Shown one piece after another: positions 40,823-49,313 of a stretch of DNA of 64,000 nt. How positions within the stretch are numbered: position 1 is the first letter of the stretch; each line of letters opens with the position of its first letter. The notes beneath the pieces were generated by a model, which was given only the letters and a program-made list of their open reading frames with translations, made no database searches and was not told where the DNA came from. The stretch is taken from contig NZ_CP034689.1 in assembly GCF_003994415.1 (NCBI RefSeq), positions 186,001 to 250,000 of the forward strand, written 5' to 3'. The translations under genes were made by a program, and so were the position numbers. This stretch comes from Achromobacter spanius (lineage in GTDB: Bacteria > Pseudomonadota > Gammaproteobacteria > Burkholderiales > Burkholderiaceae_B).

Positions 40823-43468
40823 GTGGCAATACCCATGGATGTAGGATTTCTCGTATTCGGCTTGGCCGGATTGCTCACGCTGGTTTGCTTTATGCCGCCG
40901 CTGGCTGGCCGGCTCAAGCTGCCCTATTCGGTATTGCTGGCTATTGTCGGGTGTTTGCTTGGCATCATCATCCACGTCCATGGTTGGGCACCCAGCTGGA
41001 TCGCTGATTTTCTCGATTCACTGGAACGCTTCGAGATTTCGTCTGAAACCTTCCTGATGGTGTTCCTGCCGGTGCTGTTGTTCGAGACCGCGCTGGCCAT
41101 GAATGTGCGCCGCCTCATGGACGACATCGGCCCCATTCTGATGATGGCGATTGTGGCCGTGGTGGTGTGTACCGTGGTGGTCGGGGTGACGCTGGACGCG
41201 ATTTCGTCCTACGGCCTGGTGGTCTGCCTGTTGTTGGGCGCCATTGTGGCCACGACGGACCCGGTCGCCGTGGTGGGTATTTTTCGGGAAGTGGGCGCGC
41301 CCAAGCGGCTGACAACGCTGGTCGAAGGCGAAAGCCTGTTCAACGACGCCGCGTCCATCGCCTTGTACTCCGTGCTGCTGGCCGTGCTGAGCGGCCATGG
41401 CGAACTGACCGTCAGCGGCATTTTCAACGATTTCATCGTGCACTTTATCGGCGGCGGCGTCGCGGGCTTTGCGATGGGGCGGCTGGCCTGCTTCCTGTTC
41501 GCCTGGCTGCGCGGCTTTCCCACGGCCGAGATCACGCTGACCTTGACGCTGGCCTACCTGTCCTTCTTCATCTCGGAACACTATCTGAACGTGTCGGGCG
41601 TGGTGGCTACCGTGATCGCGGGCCTGGTCGTGGGCTCCACCGGCCGCACACGCATGTCGCCCACCACCTTTGAATACTTGTCCAGCGCCTGGGGACAATT
41701 CGGCTTCTGGGCCAATTCCCTGATTTTCCTGTTCGCGGCAATGCTGATCCCCAAGCTGATGGCGGCCGCGGATTGGCAGGAACTGCTGTTGGTGGCCGTG
41801 GTGTTCGTCGCGACCCTGGTGGCGCGCGCGATCGTCGTCTTCGGCCTGTTGCCCCTGCTGGGGCTGACGCGCCTGGGCACCAAGGTCAGCAACCCGTACA
41901 AGGTGGTGATGCTGTGGGGCGGACTGCGCGGCGCCGTGTCGCTGGCGTTGGCGCTGGCGGTGACCGAGCAGACCGGCGTGCCGGAAGAGGCGCGCCAGTT
42001 CATCGCGGTGGCAACCACCAGCTATGTGCTGCTGACGCTGTTCATCAATGGCATCAGCCTGCGGCCCTTGATCCGCATGCTGGGCCTGAACCAACTGTCG
42101 TCGGTGGAGCGCACCATCCGCAACCAGGCGCTGGCTGTGGCGTTGGAAGACCTGCAGGACAAAACCGATGAAGTGGCCAAGACCGAGCACATCGGCAACG
42201 AAGTGCGCGACCGCATCCGCGCCGTGTTCGACGCCAGCCTGACCAGCGTGCACGACGGCCAGGTCAGCCAGATGAGTGACGAGCAGCGCGTAGCCGTGGG
42301 CCTGGCCATCGTGGCGCAGCGCGAAGAGGAAATGTTTTTCGACATCCTGAAGGCGCAGATCGTGGACTGGCGCATGGCCGAGACGCTGCTGGCGCGCGCC
42401 GAGCGGCTGGAAGACGCCATCCGTCTGGGCGGCGTGCCTGGTTTTGAGCGCGCCATTGTGCAGGACGTGCGCTATTCCACCGGCTTCCGGCTGGCGCTGC
42501 GCATGCATTACCTGTTTGGTTTCCAGGGCTGGCTGGCGCGAGAGCTGGGCCAGCGCTTCGCCAATCTGATGAGCAAGCGCTCCGTAGCGCAACGGCTGAT
42601 TGTGTTCGCGCGGGAACAGATCACGCCTTTGCTGGGCGAAGAGGCGACCCAGCGCATTGTGGCCTTGCACCAGCGCCGGCTCGACCTGATCGAAAACGCC
42701 CTGCAGGCGCTGAACCTGCAATACCCAGCTTATGCACAATGGCTGCAGGAAAGCTATCTGGGCCGCGTTGCGCGTGAACTCGAGCGTATTCGCTACCGCG
42801 ACATGCTTGAGCAGTTTTTGATCAGTGGGGAGGTTTACGCTGACCTGATGGCGCAGTTGAAAAGCCGCTGGGCGCATATCGACTCGCATCCGCCGCTGGA
42901 TATCGAGATGAGCGCGGCCGAGCTGATCAAGCGCGTGCCGTTGTTCGAGGGGCTGTCGCCGGATTCGCTGCGTGCCATCAGCAAGCTGCTCAAGCCGCGT
43001 CTGGCGCTGCCCGACCAGCGCGTGCTGACGCAAGGCCGGCATGGCGAGGAAATGTGCTTCGTGGCGTCGGGCGCCGTGGCGGTGCATCTGCCCGACAACA
43101 CCCTGATCGAGCTGGGCAGCGGCGAATTCTTTGGCGAACTTGCCCTGCTGGGCGAAAAGAACATTACGCCGGAGGTCACGTCGTTGGGCTATAGCAAGCT
43201 GTTGATGCTGTCGTCGCGCGACTTTCATGCCTTGCTGGCCCGTGACGAGAATCTGCGCGAACGTATCCAGGTCGTGGCCAAGCAGCGCTTGCGCGCGATC
43301 GAAGTGTGGAAGCAGTTTTCTCAGGCGGCGCAGGCGGCGCCCGCCGCAACGCCCGCCCCCGCCTCGGCCCCAAGCCCGGCGCAGGCGGCGGAAGCGGCCG
43401 AAGCCGCGGGCGTGGCGCGTGAACTGGATGAGCCGGCGACCGATGCGCCGGGAACAGCGTCCCGCTGA
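40823..43468 (+). CDS. CPA1-family Na+(K+)/H+ antiporter with C-terminal cyclic-nucleotide-binding domain
   Basis: The 881-residue protein has an N-terminal cation:proton antiporter domain (about residues 1-415) with the DP motif TTDPVAVVGIF, the ND motif GESLFNDAAS and LWGGLRGAVSLALALA, then a long helical cytoplasmic region and a C-terminal cNMP-binding (CAP_ED) domain (about residues 700-825) with GEFFGELALLG as the phosphate-binding cassette. The cassette reads GELALLGEKNITPEV, without the usual Arg of the RTA/RSA motif. An Ala/Pro-rich tail ends the protein. Start is GTG 40823 or ATG 40835. Divergent from CpdA. Confidence 0.9.
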   Translation: MAIPMDVGFLVFGLAGLLTLVCFMPPLAGRLKLPYSVLLAIVGCLLGIIIHVHGWAPSWIADFLDSLERFEISSETFLMVFLPVLLFETALAMNVRRLMDDIGPILMMAIVAVVVCTVVVGVTLDAISSYGLVVCLLLGAIVATTDPVAVVGIFREVGAPKRLTTLVEGESLFNDAASIALYSVLLAVLSGHGELTVSGIFNDFIVHFIGGGVAGFAMGRLACFLFAWLRGFPTAEITLTLTLAYLSFFISEHYLNVSGVVATVIAGLVVGSTGRTRMSPTTFEYLSSAWGQFGFWANSLIFLFAAMLIPKLMAAADWQELLLVAVVFVATLVARAIVVFGLLPLLGLTRLGTKVSNPYKVVMLWGGLRGAVSLALALAVTEQTGVPEEARQFIAVATTSYVLLTLFINGISLRPLIRMLGLNQLSSVERTIRNQALAVALEDLQDKTDEVAKTEHIGNEVRDRIRAVFDASLTSVHDGQVSQMSDEQRVAVGLAIVAQREEEMFFDILKAQIVDWRMAETLLARAERLEDAIRLGGVPGFERAIVQDVRYSTGFRLALRMHYLFGFQGWLARELGQRFANLMSKRSVAQRLIVFAREQITPLLGEEATQRIVALHQRRLDLIENALQALNLQYPAYAQWLQESYLGRVARELERIRYRDMLEQFLISGEVYADLMAQLKSRWAHIDSHPPLDIEMSAAELIKRVPLFEGLSPDSLRAISKLLKPRLALPDQRVLTQGRHGEEMCFVASGAVAVHLPDNTLIELGSGEFFGELALLGEKNITPEVTSLGYSKLLMLSSRDFHALLARDENLRERIQVVAKQRLRAIEVWKQFSQAAQAAPAATPAPASAPSPAQAAEAAEAAGVARELDEPATDAPGTASR

Positions 43469-43469
43469 T

Positions 43470-44276
43470 TCAGATCTGGCCGGCGGCCTGGCGTTGCATG
43501 ATGTCTTCGACGATCACCAGCGCCGCCTCCAGCGTGAACTCGCCGTCGGCGATCTGCCGCAGCACGGTGGGCACGTCGACGGTGGCGATCTCCATGACTT
43601 CACCGTCGCGGTTGGCGGGCCGCACGCCGGGCGCCAACACGCAGGTGCTGGTCAGCACGTCTTCCACCTGATAGCCCTCGGGCAGCCGGCGATGTATGCG
43701 CAGGATGGTGCGCAACGGCGTGCGGTTGACCAGGTCAGGTGCGTCCAGGCCCGCTTCTTCGCCGCATTCTCGCACCAGCGCCTGCTCAAGGTCTTCGCCA
43801 CTGCCGGCCAGGCCGCCCACCAGCGTGTCCCACATACCGGGATCCGTCGACTTGCTGAGCGCGCGCCGCGCCACCCACATGCGACCGTCCGGGGTCCAGG
43901 CGTTCAGGTGCACCGCGTGGGTCAGCAGGCCCAGGGGGCGAACCGCCGCGCGCTCGATGACGCCCAACGCGTCGTCGCCGTCCATCACGTCCAGCAGCTC
44001 GTCGCGCCAGCCGCGCAGGCAGTTGGCTTGGCGCAACAGTTGCGCGGTATTTTCCAGCACGGCGTTCAGTGCGGCGCCGGGGCTAAGGTGCGCGCCGATG
44101 TGCAGCGCGGCGTCGTCGCAGACGATGCCGGGCGCATCGCGCAGTGCGTCGCAGGCGGCATGCGTGGCCCAGCCGCAGCGGCGGCCCGCTATATATAAAG
44201 CGTGCGCGCCTTCGGGGGCGGCTTCCTGCGCGCGGGCGCACAGGTCGGCATACAAATCGGGCAACTGCTTGGGCAT
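43470..44276 (-). CDS. Nudix hydrolase (DUF4743 plus Nudix)
   Basis: The 268-residue protein has an N-terminal DUF4743-like region (about residues 1-115) and a Nudix domain with box GGLAGSGEDLEQALVRECGE. The combination is that of the Tnr3/YJR142W group, Nudix proteins associated with thiamine pyrophosphate hydrolysis in yeast. The usual GX5EX7REUXEEXGU spacing holds. The ATG at 44276 is used. The stop is one base after the antiporter stop, so the genes converge tightly. Confidence 0.85.
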   Translation of the reverse strand: MPKQLPDLYADLCARAQEAAPEGAHALYIAGRRCGWATHAACDALRDAPGIVCDDAALHIGAHLSPGAALNAVLENTAQLLRQANCLRGWRDELLDVMDGDDALGVIERAAVRPLGLLTHAVHLNAWTPDGRMWVARRALSKSTDPGMWDTLVGGLAGSGEDLEQALVRECGEEAGLDAPDLVNRTPLRTILRIHRRLPEGYQVEDVLTSTCVLAPGVRPANRDGEVMEIATVDVPTVLRQIADGEFTLEAALVIVEDIMQRQAAGQI

Positions 44277-44396
44277 CGTGGCGTGTGGTGATGAGGTTGC
44301 TGACGATTTTATGCCACACGGTTTGGCGTGCGCGTCAAGGGCCGAAGCTTGGGGCGGCGCAGATGGGGGCGAGGCCTTTTTATTCAAGAGCCCTGT

Positions 44397-44425
44397 CTTA
44401 CATCTATTTGCGTGTCCGCTATAAT
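44397..44425 (+). promoter_or_regulatory. Sigma70-type promoter of the cytochrome oxidase cluster
   Basis: CTTACA (44397-44402), 17 bases, TATAAT (44420-44425). It lies 151 bases before the ctaC ATG, giving a long leader. The gap 44277-44576 holds no gene; the leader shows no clear riboswitch. Confidence 0.65.
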
Positions 44426-44576
44426 CCGCCAGTTTCTTTGTGATTTCGAGTGGGAACGCGGGGGCCGCTCTATCTCCCTGCTTAACCCTGCCATCTAATA
44501 ATTGCGCGTAGTCCTGTTGAAGTGACACTCGTGCCACTAGGCGACAAGGGCCCTCGCGCCGTGTTTCGAGGTAAGC

Positions 44577-45734
44577 ATGAAGAAGTGGAGAGGGATACTG
44601 GGGGCTTGTGCGATGCTGATTGGCAGCGTGGCCGGTGCTCAGGTGCAAGACATGCCCGGCGGCCCGAAGGTCAATCAGCTCAACCTGCATGAAGGTGTGA
44701 CCGCGATTTCGCGCGACATCATGTGGCTGCACTGGCTGTTGCTCACGATCTGTATCGTGATCTTCATCGGTGTGTTCGGGGTGATGTTCTATTCCATCTG
44801 GGCGCACCGCAAATCTCGCGGGCACAAGGCCGCGACGTTCCATGAACATCTGGGCGTGGAAGTCGCCTGGACGGTCATCCCTTTCATCATCGTCATCGCC
44901 ATGGCCTTGCCGGCCACCAAGACGGTGGTGGCCATGAAGGACACCTCAAGCGCCGACCTCACCATCAAGGTCACCGGCTATCAATGGAAGTGGGGCTACG
45001 AATACCTCGACGGCTCCGCCGCCGGCGTCAAGTTCCTGTCCACGCTGGCCACGCCTCGCGCACAGATCGAGAACCGCGAGCCCAAGGGCCAGTTCTATCT
45101 GATGGAAGTGGACAACCACATGGTTGTGCCGGTGGATAAAAAGGTCCGCGTCGTGCTGACCGCGGCCGACGTCATCCACTCCTGGATGATTCCCGACTTC
45201 GGCGTCAAGCAGGATGCCATCCCTGGTTTCCTGCGCGACGCCTGGTTCCGTGCCGACACCCCGGGTATCTACCGTGGCCAGTGCGCGGAACTCTGTGGCA
45301 AAGACCACGCCTTCATGCCCATCGTTGTCGAAGTCCTGGCGCAAGCCGACTACGATAAGTGGGTTGAAGACCAAAAGAAGAAGATGGCGGCAAACGCCGA
45401 CGATCCCAATAAAGAGTGGACGGAAGCCGAACTGGTTGCCCGTGGCGAAAAAGTCTTCGCCGCCAATTGCGTAGCCTGTCACCAGGCCAACGGCAAGGGC
45501 ATTCCGGGCAGCTTCCCACCGCTTGACGGAGACAAGGTTGTTCTGGGTCCCCAAGCGGCCCAGATCAACACCGTGCTCAAGGGCAAGCCCGGCACCGCCA
45601 TGGCGGCATTTGGCGGGCAGCTCAATGATGTCGAGATCGCAGCGGTCATCAGCTATACACGCCATGCCTGGAGCAATGCAGGCAAGGGGCAGGACCCGAC
45701 GGTTCTACCGAAGGACGTTGCGGCTGCGCGCTGA
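44577..45734 (+). CDS. ctaC: Cytochrome c oxidase subunit II with fused cytochrome c
   Basis: Subunit II holds the CuA centre and accepts electrons from cytochrome c. The 385-residue protein has a signal peptide (to VAGA), two membrane helices, the cupredoxin domain with CuA ligands in GQCAELCGKDHAFM, and a C-terminal cytochrome c domain with haem site CVACH (about residue 300). This is the caa3-type arrangement. It is the first gene of the oxidase cluster. Confidence 0.97.
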   Translation: MKKWRGILGACAMLIGSVAGAQVQDMPGGPKVNQLNLHEGVTAISRDIMWLHWLLLTICIVIFIGVFGVMFYSIWAHRKSRGHKAATFHEHLGVEVAWTVIPFIIVIAMALPATKTVVAMKDTSSADLTIKVTGYQWKWGYEYLDGSAAGVKFLSTLATPRAQIENREPKGQFYLMEVDNHMVVPVDKKVRVVLTAADVIHSWMIPDFGVKQDAIPGFLRDAWFRADTPGIYRGQCAELCGKDHAFMPIVVEVLAQADYDKWVEDQKKKMAANADDPNKEWTEAELVARGEKVFAANCVACHQANGKGIPGSFPPLDGDKVVLGPQAAQINTVLKGKPGTAMAAFGGQLNDVEIAAVISYTRHAWSNAGKGQDPTVLPKDVAAAR

Positions 45735-45837
45735 TCGCGCACCCCACGCCTACACCGATAGAACCGGTTCCGTTTAGTTAGAGATACCCTGCCGGTCCCG
45801 TGGATCGGGGCCGGCACTCAGCAGGAAGGAGTCCATC

Positions 45838-47445
45838 ATGAGCAGCGTCACTGTAGACCACGTGTCGCCGGGCCACGGCCACGGTCACGATGACCACCAC
45901 CACGCCATCCCCTCCGGTTGGCGCCGCTGGCTTTTCGCCACGAACCATAAAGACATCGGGACGATGTATCTCATCTTCTCGTTTGCCATGTTGCTGGAAG
46001 GCGGCACGCTTGCCTTGCTGCTGCGTACTGAATTGTTCGAGCCGGGCCTGCAATTCTTCCGCCCCGAACTGTTCAACCAGTTCACCACCATGCACGGCAT
46101 CATCATGGTGTTCGGCGCCATCATGCCGGCCTTTGTGGGCTTTGCGAACTGGATGATCCCGATGCAGATCGGCGCATCCGACATGGCGTTCGCGCGCATG
46201 AACAACTTCAGCTTCTGGCTGCTGCCGGTGGCCGCCATCATGCTGACGGCATCGTTCTTCGTGCCGGGCGGCGCCACCGCCGCGGGCTGGACGCTGTATG
46301 CGCCGCTGTCCTTGCAGATGGGTCCGGGCATGGACCTGGGCATTTTCGCGATGCACTTGATGGGCGCGTCCTCGATCATGGGCGCGATCAACATCATCGT
46401 GACCATTCTGAACATGCGCGCGCCCGGCCTCACGCTGATGAAGATGCCGCTGTTCTGCTGGACCTGGCTGATCACCGCCTTCCTGCTGCTGGCCGTGATG
46501 CCGGTGCTGGCCGCCGCCATCACCATGGTGCTGACCGACCGCCACTTCGGCACGGGCTTCTTCAACGCCGCCGCCGGCGGTGACCCGGTGCTGTACCAGC
46601 ACGTGTTCTGGTTCTTCGGGCACCCCGAGGTCTACATCATGATCTTGCCGGCGTTCGGTATCGTGTCGGCCATCGTGCCCGCGTTTGCCCGCAAGAAACT
46701 GTTCGGCTACGCCTCGATGGTGTACGCCACCGCGTCGATTGCCGTGCTGTCGTTCATCGTGTGGGCGCACCACATGTTCACGACGGGCATGCCGGTAACC
46801 GGCCAGCTCTACTTCATGTACGCCACCATGCTCATCTCCATCCCGACCGGGGTGAAGGTGTTCAACTGGGTTGCCACCATGTGGCGCGGCTCGATGACGT
46901 TCGAAACGCCGATGCTGTTCTCGATCGGCTTCATCTTCGTGTTCACCATGGGCGGCTTCACCGGCCTGATCCTGTCGGTGGCGCCCATCGACATCCAGGT
47001 GCACGATACCTATTACGTGGTGGCGCACTTCCACTACGTGCTGGTGGCGGGTTCCCTGTTCGCGCTGTTCGCGGGCGCCTACTACTGGGTGCCGAAGTGG
47101 ACGGGCCGCATGTACAGCGAAAAGCTGGGCAAGCTGCACTTCTGGTCCACGCTGATTTCGTTCAACGTCACCTTCTTCCCGATGCACTTCCTGGGGCTGG
47201 CCGGCATGCCGCGCCGCTACGCCGACTACGCCGCGCAGTTCACGACGTTCCACCAGATGGCCACCATTGGCGCGTTCTGGTTCGGCTTGTCGCAGCTGAT
47301 CTTCCTGTGGGCGATCGTGCGCTGCTACATGGGCAAGGGCGAACCGGCGGCCGCCAAGCCGTGGGAAGGCGCCGAAGGGCTGGAATGGACGGTGCCTTCG
47401 CCCGCGCCGTTCCACACCTTCGAAACCCCGCCCGAAGTCAAATAA
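45838..47445 (+). CDS. ctaD: Cytochrome c oxidase subunit I
   Basis: The 535-residue catalytic subunit holds haem a, haem a3 and CuB. The N-terminus has an unusual His-rich stretch (SPGHGHGHDDHHHA), followed by twelve helices with the low-spin haem ligand region TMHGIIMVFG, the CuB/Tyr motif WFFGHPEVYIMILPAFG and HHMFTTGMP, and the two-His site DTYYVVAHFHYVL. The ATG at 45838 follows ctaC by 103 bp. Confidence 0.98.
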   Translation: MSSVTVDHVSPGHGHGHDDHHHAIPSGWRRWLFATNHKDIGTMYLIFSFAMLLEGGTLALLLRTELFEPGLQFFRPELFNQFTTMHGIIMVFGAIMPAFVGFANWMIPMQIGASDMAFARMNNFSFWLLPVAAIMLTASFFVPGGATAAGWTLYAPLSLQMGPGMDLGIFAMHLMGASSIMGAINIIVTILNMRAPGLTLMKMPLFCWTWLITAFLLLAVMPVLAAAITMVLTDRHFGTGFFNAAAGGDPVLYQHVFWFFGHPEVYIMILPAFGIVSAIVPAFARKKLFGYASMVYATASIAVLSFIVWAHHMFTTGMPVTGQLYFMYATMLISIPTGVKVFNWVATMWRGSMTFETPMLFSIGFIFVFTMGGFTGLILSVAPIDIQVHDTYYVVAHFHYVLVAGSLFALFAGAYYWVPKWTGRMYSEKLGKLHFWSTLISFNVTFFPMHFLGLAGMPRRYADYAAQFTTFHQMATIGAFWFGLSQLIFLWAIVRCYMGKGEPAAAKPWEGAEGLEWTVPSPAPFHTFETPPEVK

Positions 47446-47475
47446 ACCGTCTTCCACGTTTCAGGTAGCACAGCA

Positions 47476-47601
47476 ATGACACCCGAGCAGCGCCGCCGTA
47501 ACAAGATTGCAGGATGGGTCCTCGTGGCCTTTGTCATTGCCGTGTTCGGCTGGACCGTGTTTCGCGGTTCAGCCCTGCTGACCGGCAACGCGGTCAGCTA
47601 G
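47476..47601 (+). CDS. Small cytochrome oxidase assembly protein (41 residues)
   Basis: A 41-residue frame starts at the ATG 47476 (MTPEQRRRNKIAGW) and ends at TAG 47599-47601. A charged N-terminus precedes one membrane helix (WVLVAFVIAVFGWTVF) and a short polar tail. Similar small proteins sit after ctaD in many betaproteobacterial oxidase clusters. The only support beyond position is the helix and the codon use. Confidence 0.75.
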   Translation: MTPEQRRRNKIAGWVLVAFVIAVFGWTVFRGSALLTGNAVS

Positions 47602-47610
47602 GCGCAGGCC

Positions 47611-47835
47611 ATGAGCGACGATCTGCACGAAACCTCCCGGCGCAAGCTGAGTTTCCTTCAGACCATGAAGGCGGTGGCTTGGGGGTTCTTCGGTGTGCGC
47701 AAGGGGTCTGGCCACCAGGAAGACATCGCCAAGCTGAACCCGGTGCACGTGATTGTGGCGGGGCTGCTGGCGGCGGCAATCTTCGTAACTGTGCTGGTTT
47801 TAATTGTGCGTTGGGCCGTTTCCAGCCTGACTTGA
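47611..47835 (+). CDS. DUF2970 membrane protein
   Basis: The 74-residue protein matches DUF2970: KLSFLQTMKAVAWGFFGVRK, then KLNPVHVIVAGLLAA as the start of the single membrane helix. Members occur in oxidase clusters next to ctaE; role unknown. It follows the small assembly protein by 9 bp with no ctaG gene between them. Confidence 0.85.
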   Translation: MSDDLHETSRRKLSFLQTMKAVAWGFFGVRKGSGHQEDIAKLNPVHVIVAGLLAAAIFVTVLVLIVRWAVSSLT

Positions 47836-47873
47836 ATCACTTAATTCTATAAATCTGTACCAGGGAGAAAGCC

Positions 47874-48749
47874 ATGAGTGCAAGCCACTCGGTTCAAGGT
47901 AAAGAGGCACCGTACTACTTTGTGCCCGCCGACTCGGGTCATCCCGTACGCACGGCGGTGGCGCTGCTGTTCATGGGGCTGGGCGCCGCGGCCTGGATCA
48001 ACGGGGTCGACTGGGCCAAGTGGTCTGTCCTGGCGGGGTTCATCGGCTTGATCGTGGTGCTGTATTACTGGTTTGGCGACGCCATCCAGGAATCCGAAGC
48101 CGGCCTGAACAGCAAGCGCATCGACGGGTCTTACCGTTGGGGCATGAGCTGGTTCATTTTCTCGGAAGTGATGTTCTTCGCGGCTTTCTTTGGCGCGCTT
48201 TGGTACACGCGCACCATCACCACGCCGTGGCTGGGCGACATCGATCACCGCCTGATGCTATGGCCCGATTTCAAGGCCGCGTGGCCCAACTTCGGACCGG
48301 CCGGCGTGGTCGAGGAATTCCAGACGGTCGGCCCGTTCTGGCTGCCCACGATCAACACCGCGCTGCTGCTTTCCTCGGGCGTCACGCTGACCATCGCCCA
48401 CCATGCGCTGCGCGAAAACCATCGCGGCAAGACGATGTTCTGGTTGGCCGCCACGGTCATCCTGGGTTTCATCTTCGTGGCCTGTCAGGCCGCGGAATAC
48501 CACCACGCCTATACCGAACTGAACCTGAAGTTCAACTCGGGCGCGTACGGTTCGCTGTTCTACATGCTGACCGGGTTTCACGGGTTCCACGTGATCCTGG
48601 GCGCCACGATGCTGACGGTGATCCTGATACGCCTGATGCGGGGCCACTTTACCGCCGACCATCACTTTGGATTTGAAGGCGCGGCCTGGTATTGGCACTT
48701 TGTGGACGTGGTGTGGCTGGGGCTGTATTTGTTTGTGTATTGGTTCTGA
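47874..48749 (+). CDS. ctaE: Cytochrome c oxidase subunit III
   Basis: Subunit III (291 residues) stabilises the oxidase. It has seven predicted helices, and the family blocks WGMSWFIFSEVMFFAAFFGA, the centre GVTLTIAHHALRE and the end GFEGAAWYWHFVDVVWLGLY. The ATG at 47874 is preceded by GGGAG. It is the last structural subunit of the cluster. Confidence 0.97.
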   Translation: MSASHSVQGKEAPYYFVPADSGHPVRTAVALLFMGLGAAAWINGVDWAKWSVLAGFIGLIVVLYYWFGDAIQESEAGLNSKRIDGSYRWGMSWFIFSEVMFFAAFFGALWYTRTITTPWLGDIDHRLMLWPDFKAAWPNFGPAGVVEEFQTVGPFWLPTINTALLLSSGVTLTIAHHALRENHRGKTMFWLAATVILGFIFVACQAAEYHHAYTELNLKFNSGAYGSLFYMLTGFHGFHVILGATMLTVILIRLMRGHFTADHHFGFEGAAWYWHFVDVVWLGLYLFVYWF

Positions 48750-48756
48750 TGTTGGG

Positions 48757-48823
48757 TGATGGGTTACGCGCGCTTGATGCCGGGGTTCTTACGGTGAATC
48801 CGGCGCGCTACACCCATCCTACG
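48757..48823 (-). repeat. 70-bp palindromic intergenic repeat, cluster 2 copy 1 (inverted)
   Basis: Read on the minus strand it begins CGTAGGATGGGTGTAGCGCG and ends GCGCGTAACCCATCA, with AAGAACCC inside. It begins eight bases after the ctaE stop. Confidence 0.75.
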
Positions 48824-48848
48824 TGGCGAGGTTGCAGCAGCCGGACAT

Positions 48849-48918
48849 CGTAGGATGGGTGAAGCGCGGGAACTCCTGCGCAAGAACCCTGTCGATAATC
48901 GCGCGCAACCCATCAAGC
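48849..48918 (+). repeat. 70-bp palindromic intergenic repeat, cluster 2 copy 2
   Basis: It begins CGTAGGATGGGTGAAGCGCG and ends GCGCGCAACCCATCAAGC, with AAGAACCC inside. It is in the opposite orientation to both neighbours. Confidence 0.78.
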
Positions 48919-48990
48919 AGCGGTGAAGTGGTGCAAGCCCTCCAACGGAAGGCTGAGGTGTGGCAAAGCTTGTTGATTGGGTGGCGTTGC

Positions 48991-49058
48991 GTGATGGGTT
49001 ACGCGCGTTGGGTGTTGGGGTTCTTGCGGAGAATCCAGCGCGCTTCACCCATCCTACG
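48991..49058 (-). repeat. 70-bp palindromic intergenic repeat, cluster 2 copy 3 (inverted)
   Basis: Read on the minus strand it begins CGTAGGATGGGTGAAGCGCG and ends GCGCGTAACCCATCAC, with AAGAACCC inside. It lies 18 bases from the stop of the DUF2909 gene. Between copies nothing else is recognisable. Confidence 0.75.
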
Positions 49059-49076
49059 TTGCCATAGCCATACCCA

Positions 49077-49277
49077 TCACCGCAGGCCCGTGCTTTCGAT
49101 CCAGCCCATGTGATGGGCGAACAGCACGAACAGGAACAGGGCGACCGACAGCCCGATGCGTACCGTCAGCGCATTGACGGTGCGGTTGGTGGATCCTTTG
49201 TCCCGCATCAGATAGACCAGGGCGGATGCCAGACTGGCCAGAATTCCGATGAAGGCCAGTACGACGAAAACGCGCAT
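49077..49277 (-). CDS. DUF2909 twin-transmembrane protein
   Basis: The 66-residue protein has two membrane helices (VFVVLAFIGILASLASALVY and IGLSVALFLFVLFAHHMGW) separated by a short polar loop with RDKGSTNRTVNALTVR, the DUF2909 pattern. Such proteins are associated with oxidase clusters. It is on the opposite strand to the cluster, 36 bp from the SURF1 start. I use the ATG at 49277 rather than an earlier in-frame codon. Confidence 0.82.
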   Translation of the reverse strand: MRVFVVLAFIGILASLASALVYLMRDKGSTNRTVNALTVRIGLSVALFLFVLFAHHMGWIESTGLR

Positions 49278-49313
49278 GGTGGTCTCCGGACAAAACAGAG
49301 TTAGCAACGATAC

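Noticed and set aside
41018..43228. A 736-codon frame opposite the antiporter gene
   Set aside because: It is rich in Gln/His/Arg with no domains and is fully covered by the well-supported CPA1 antiporter gene.
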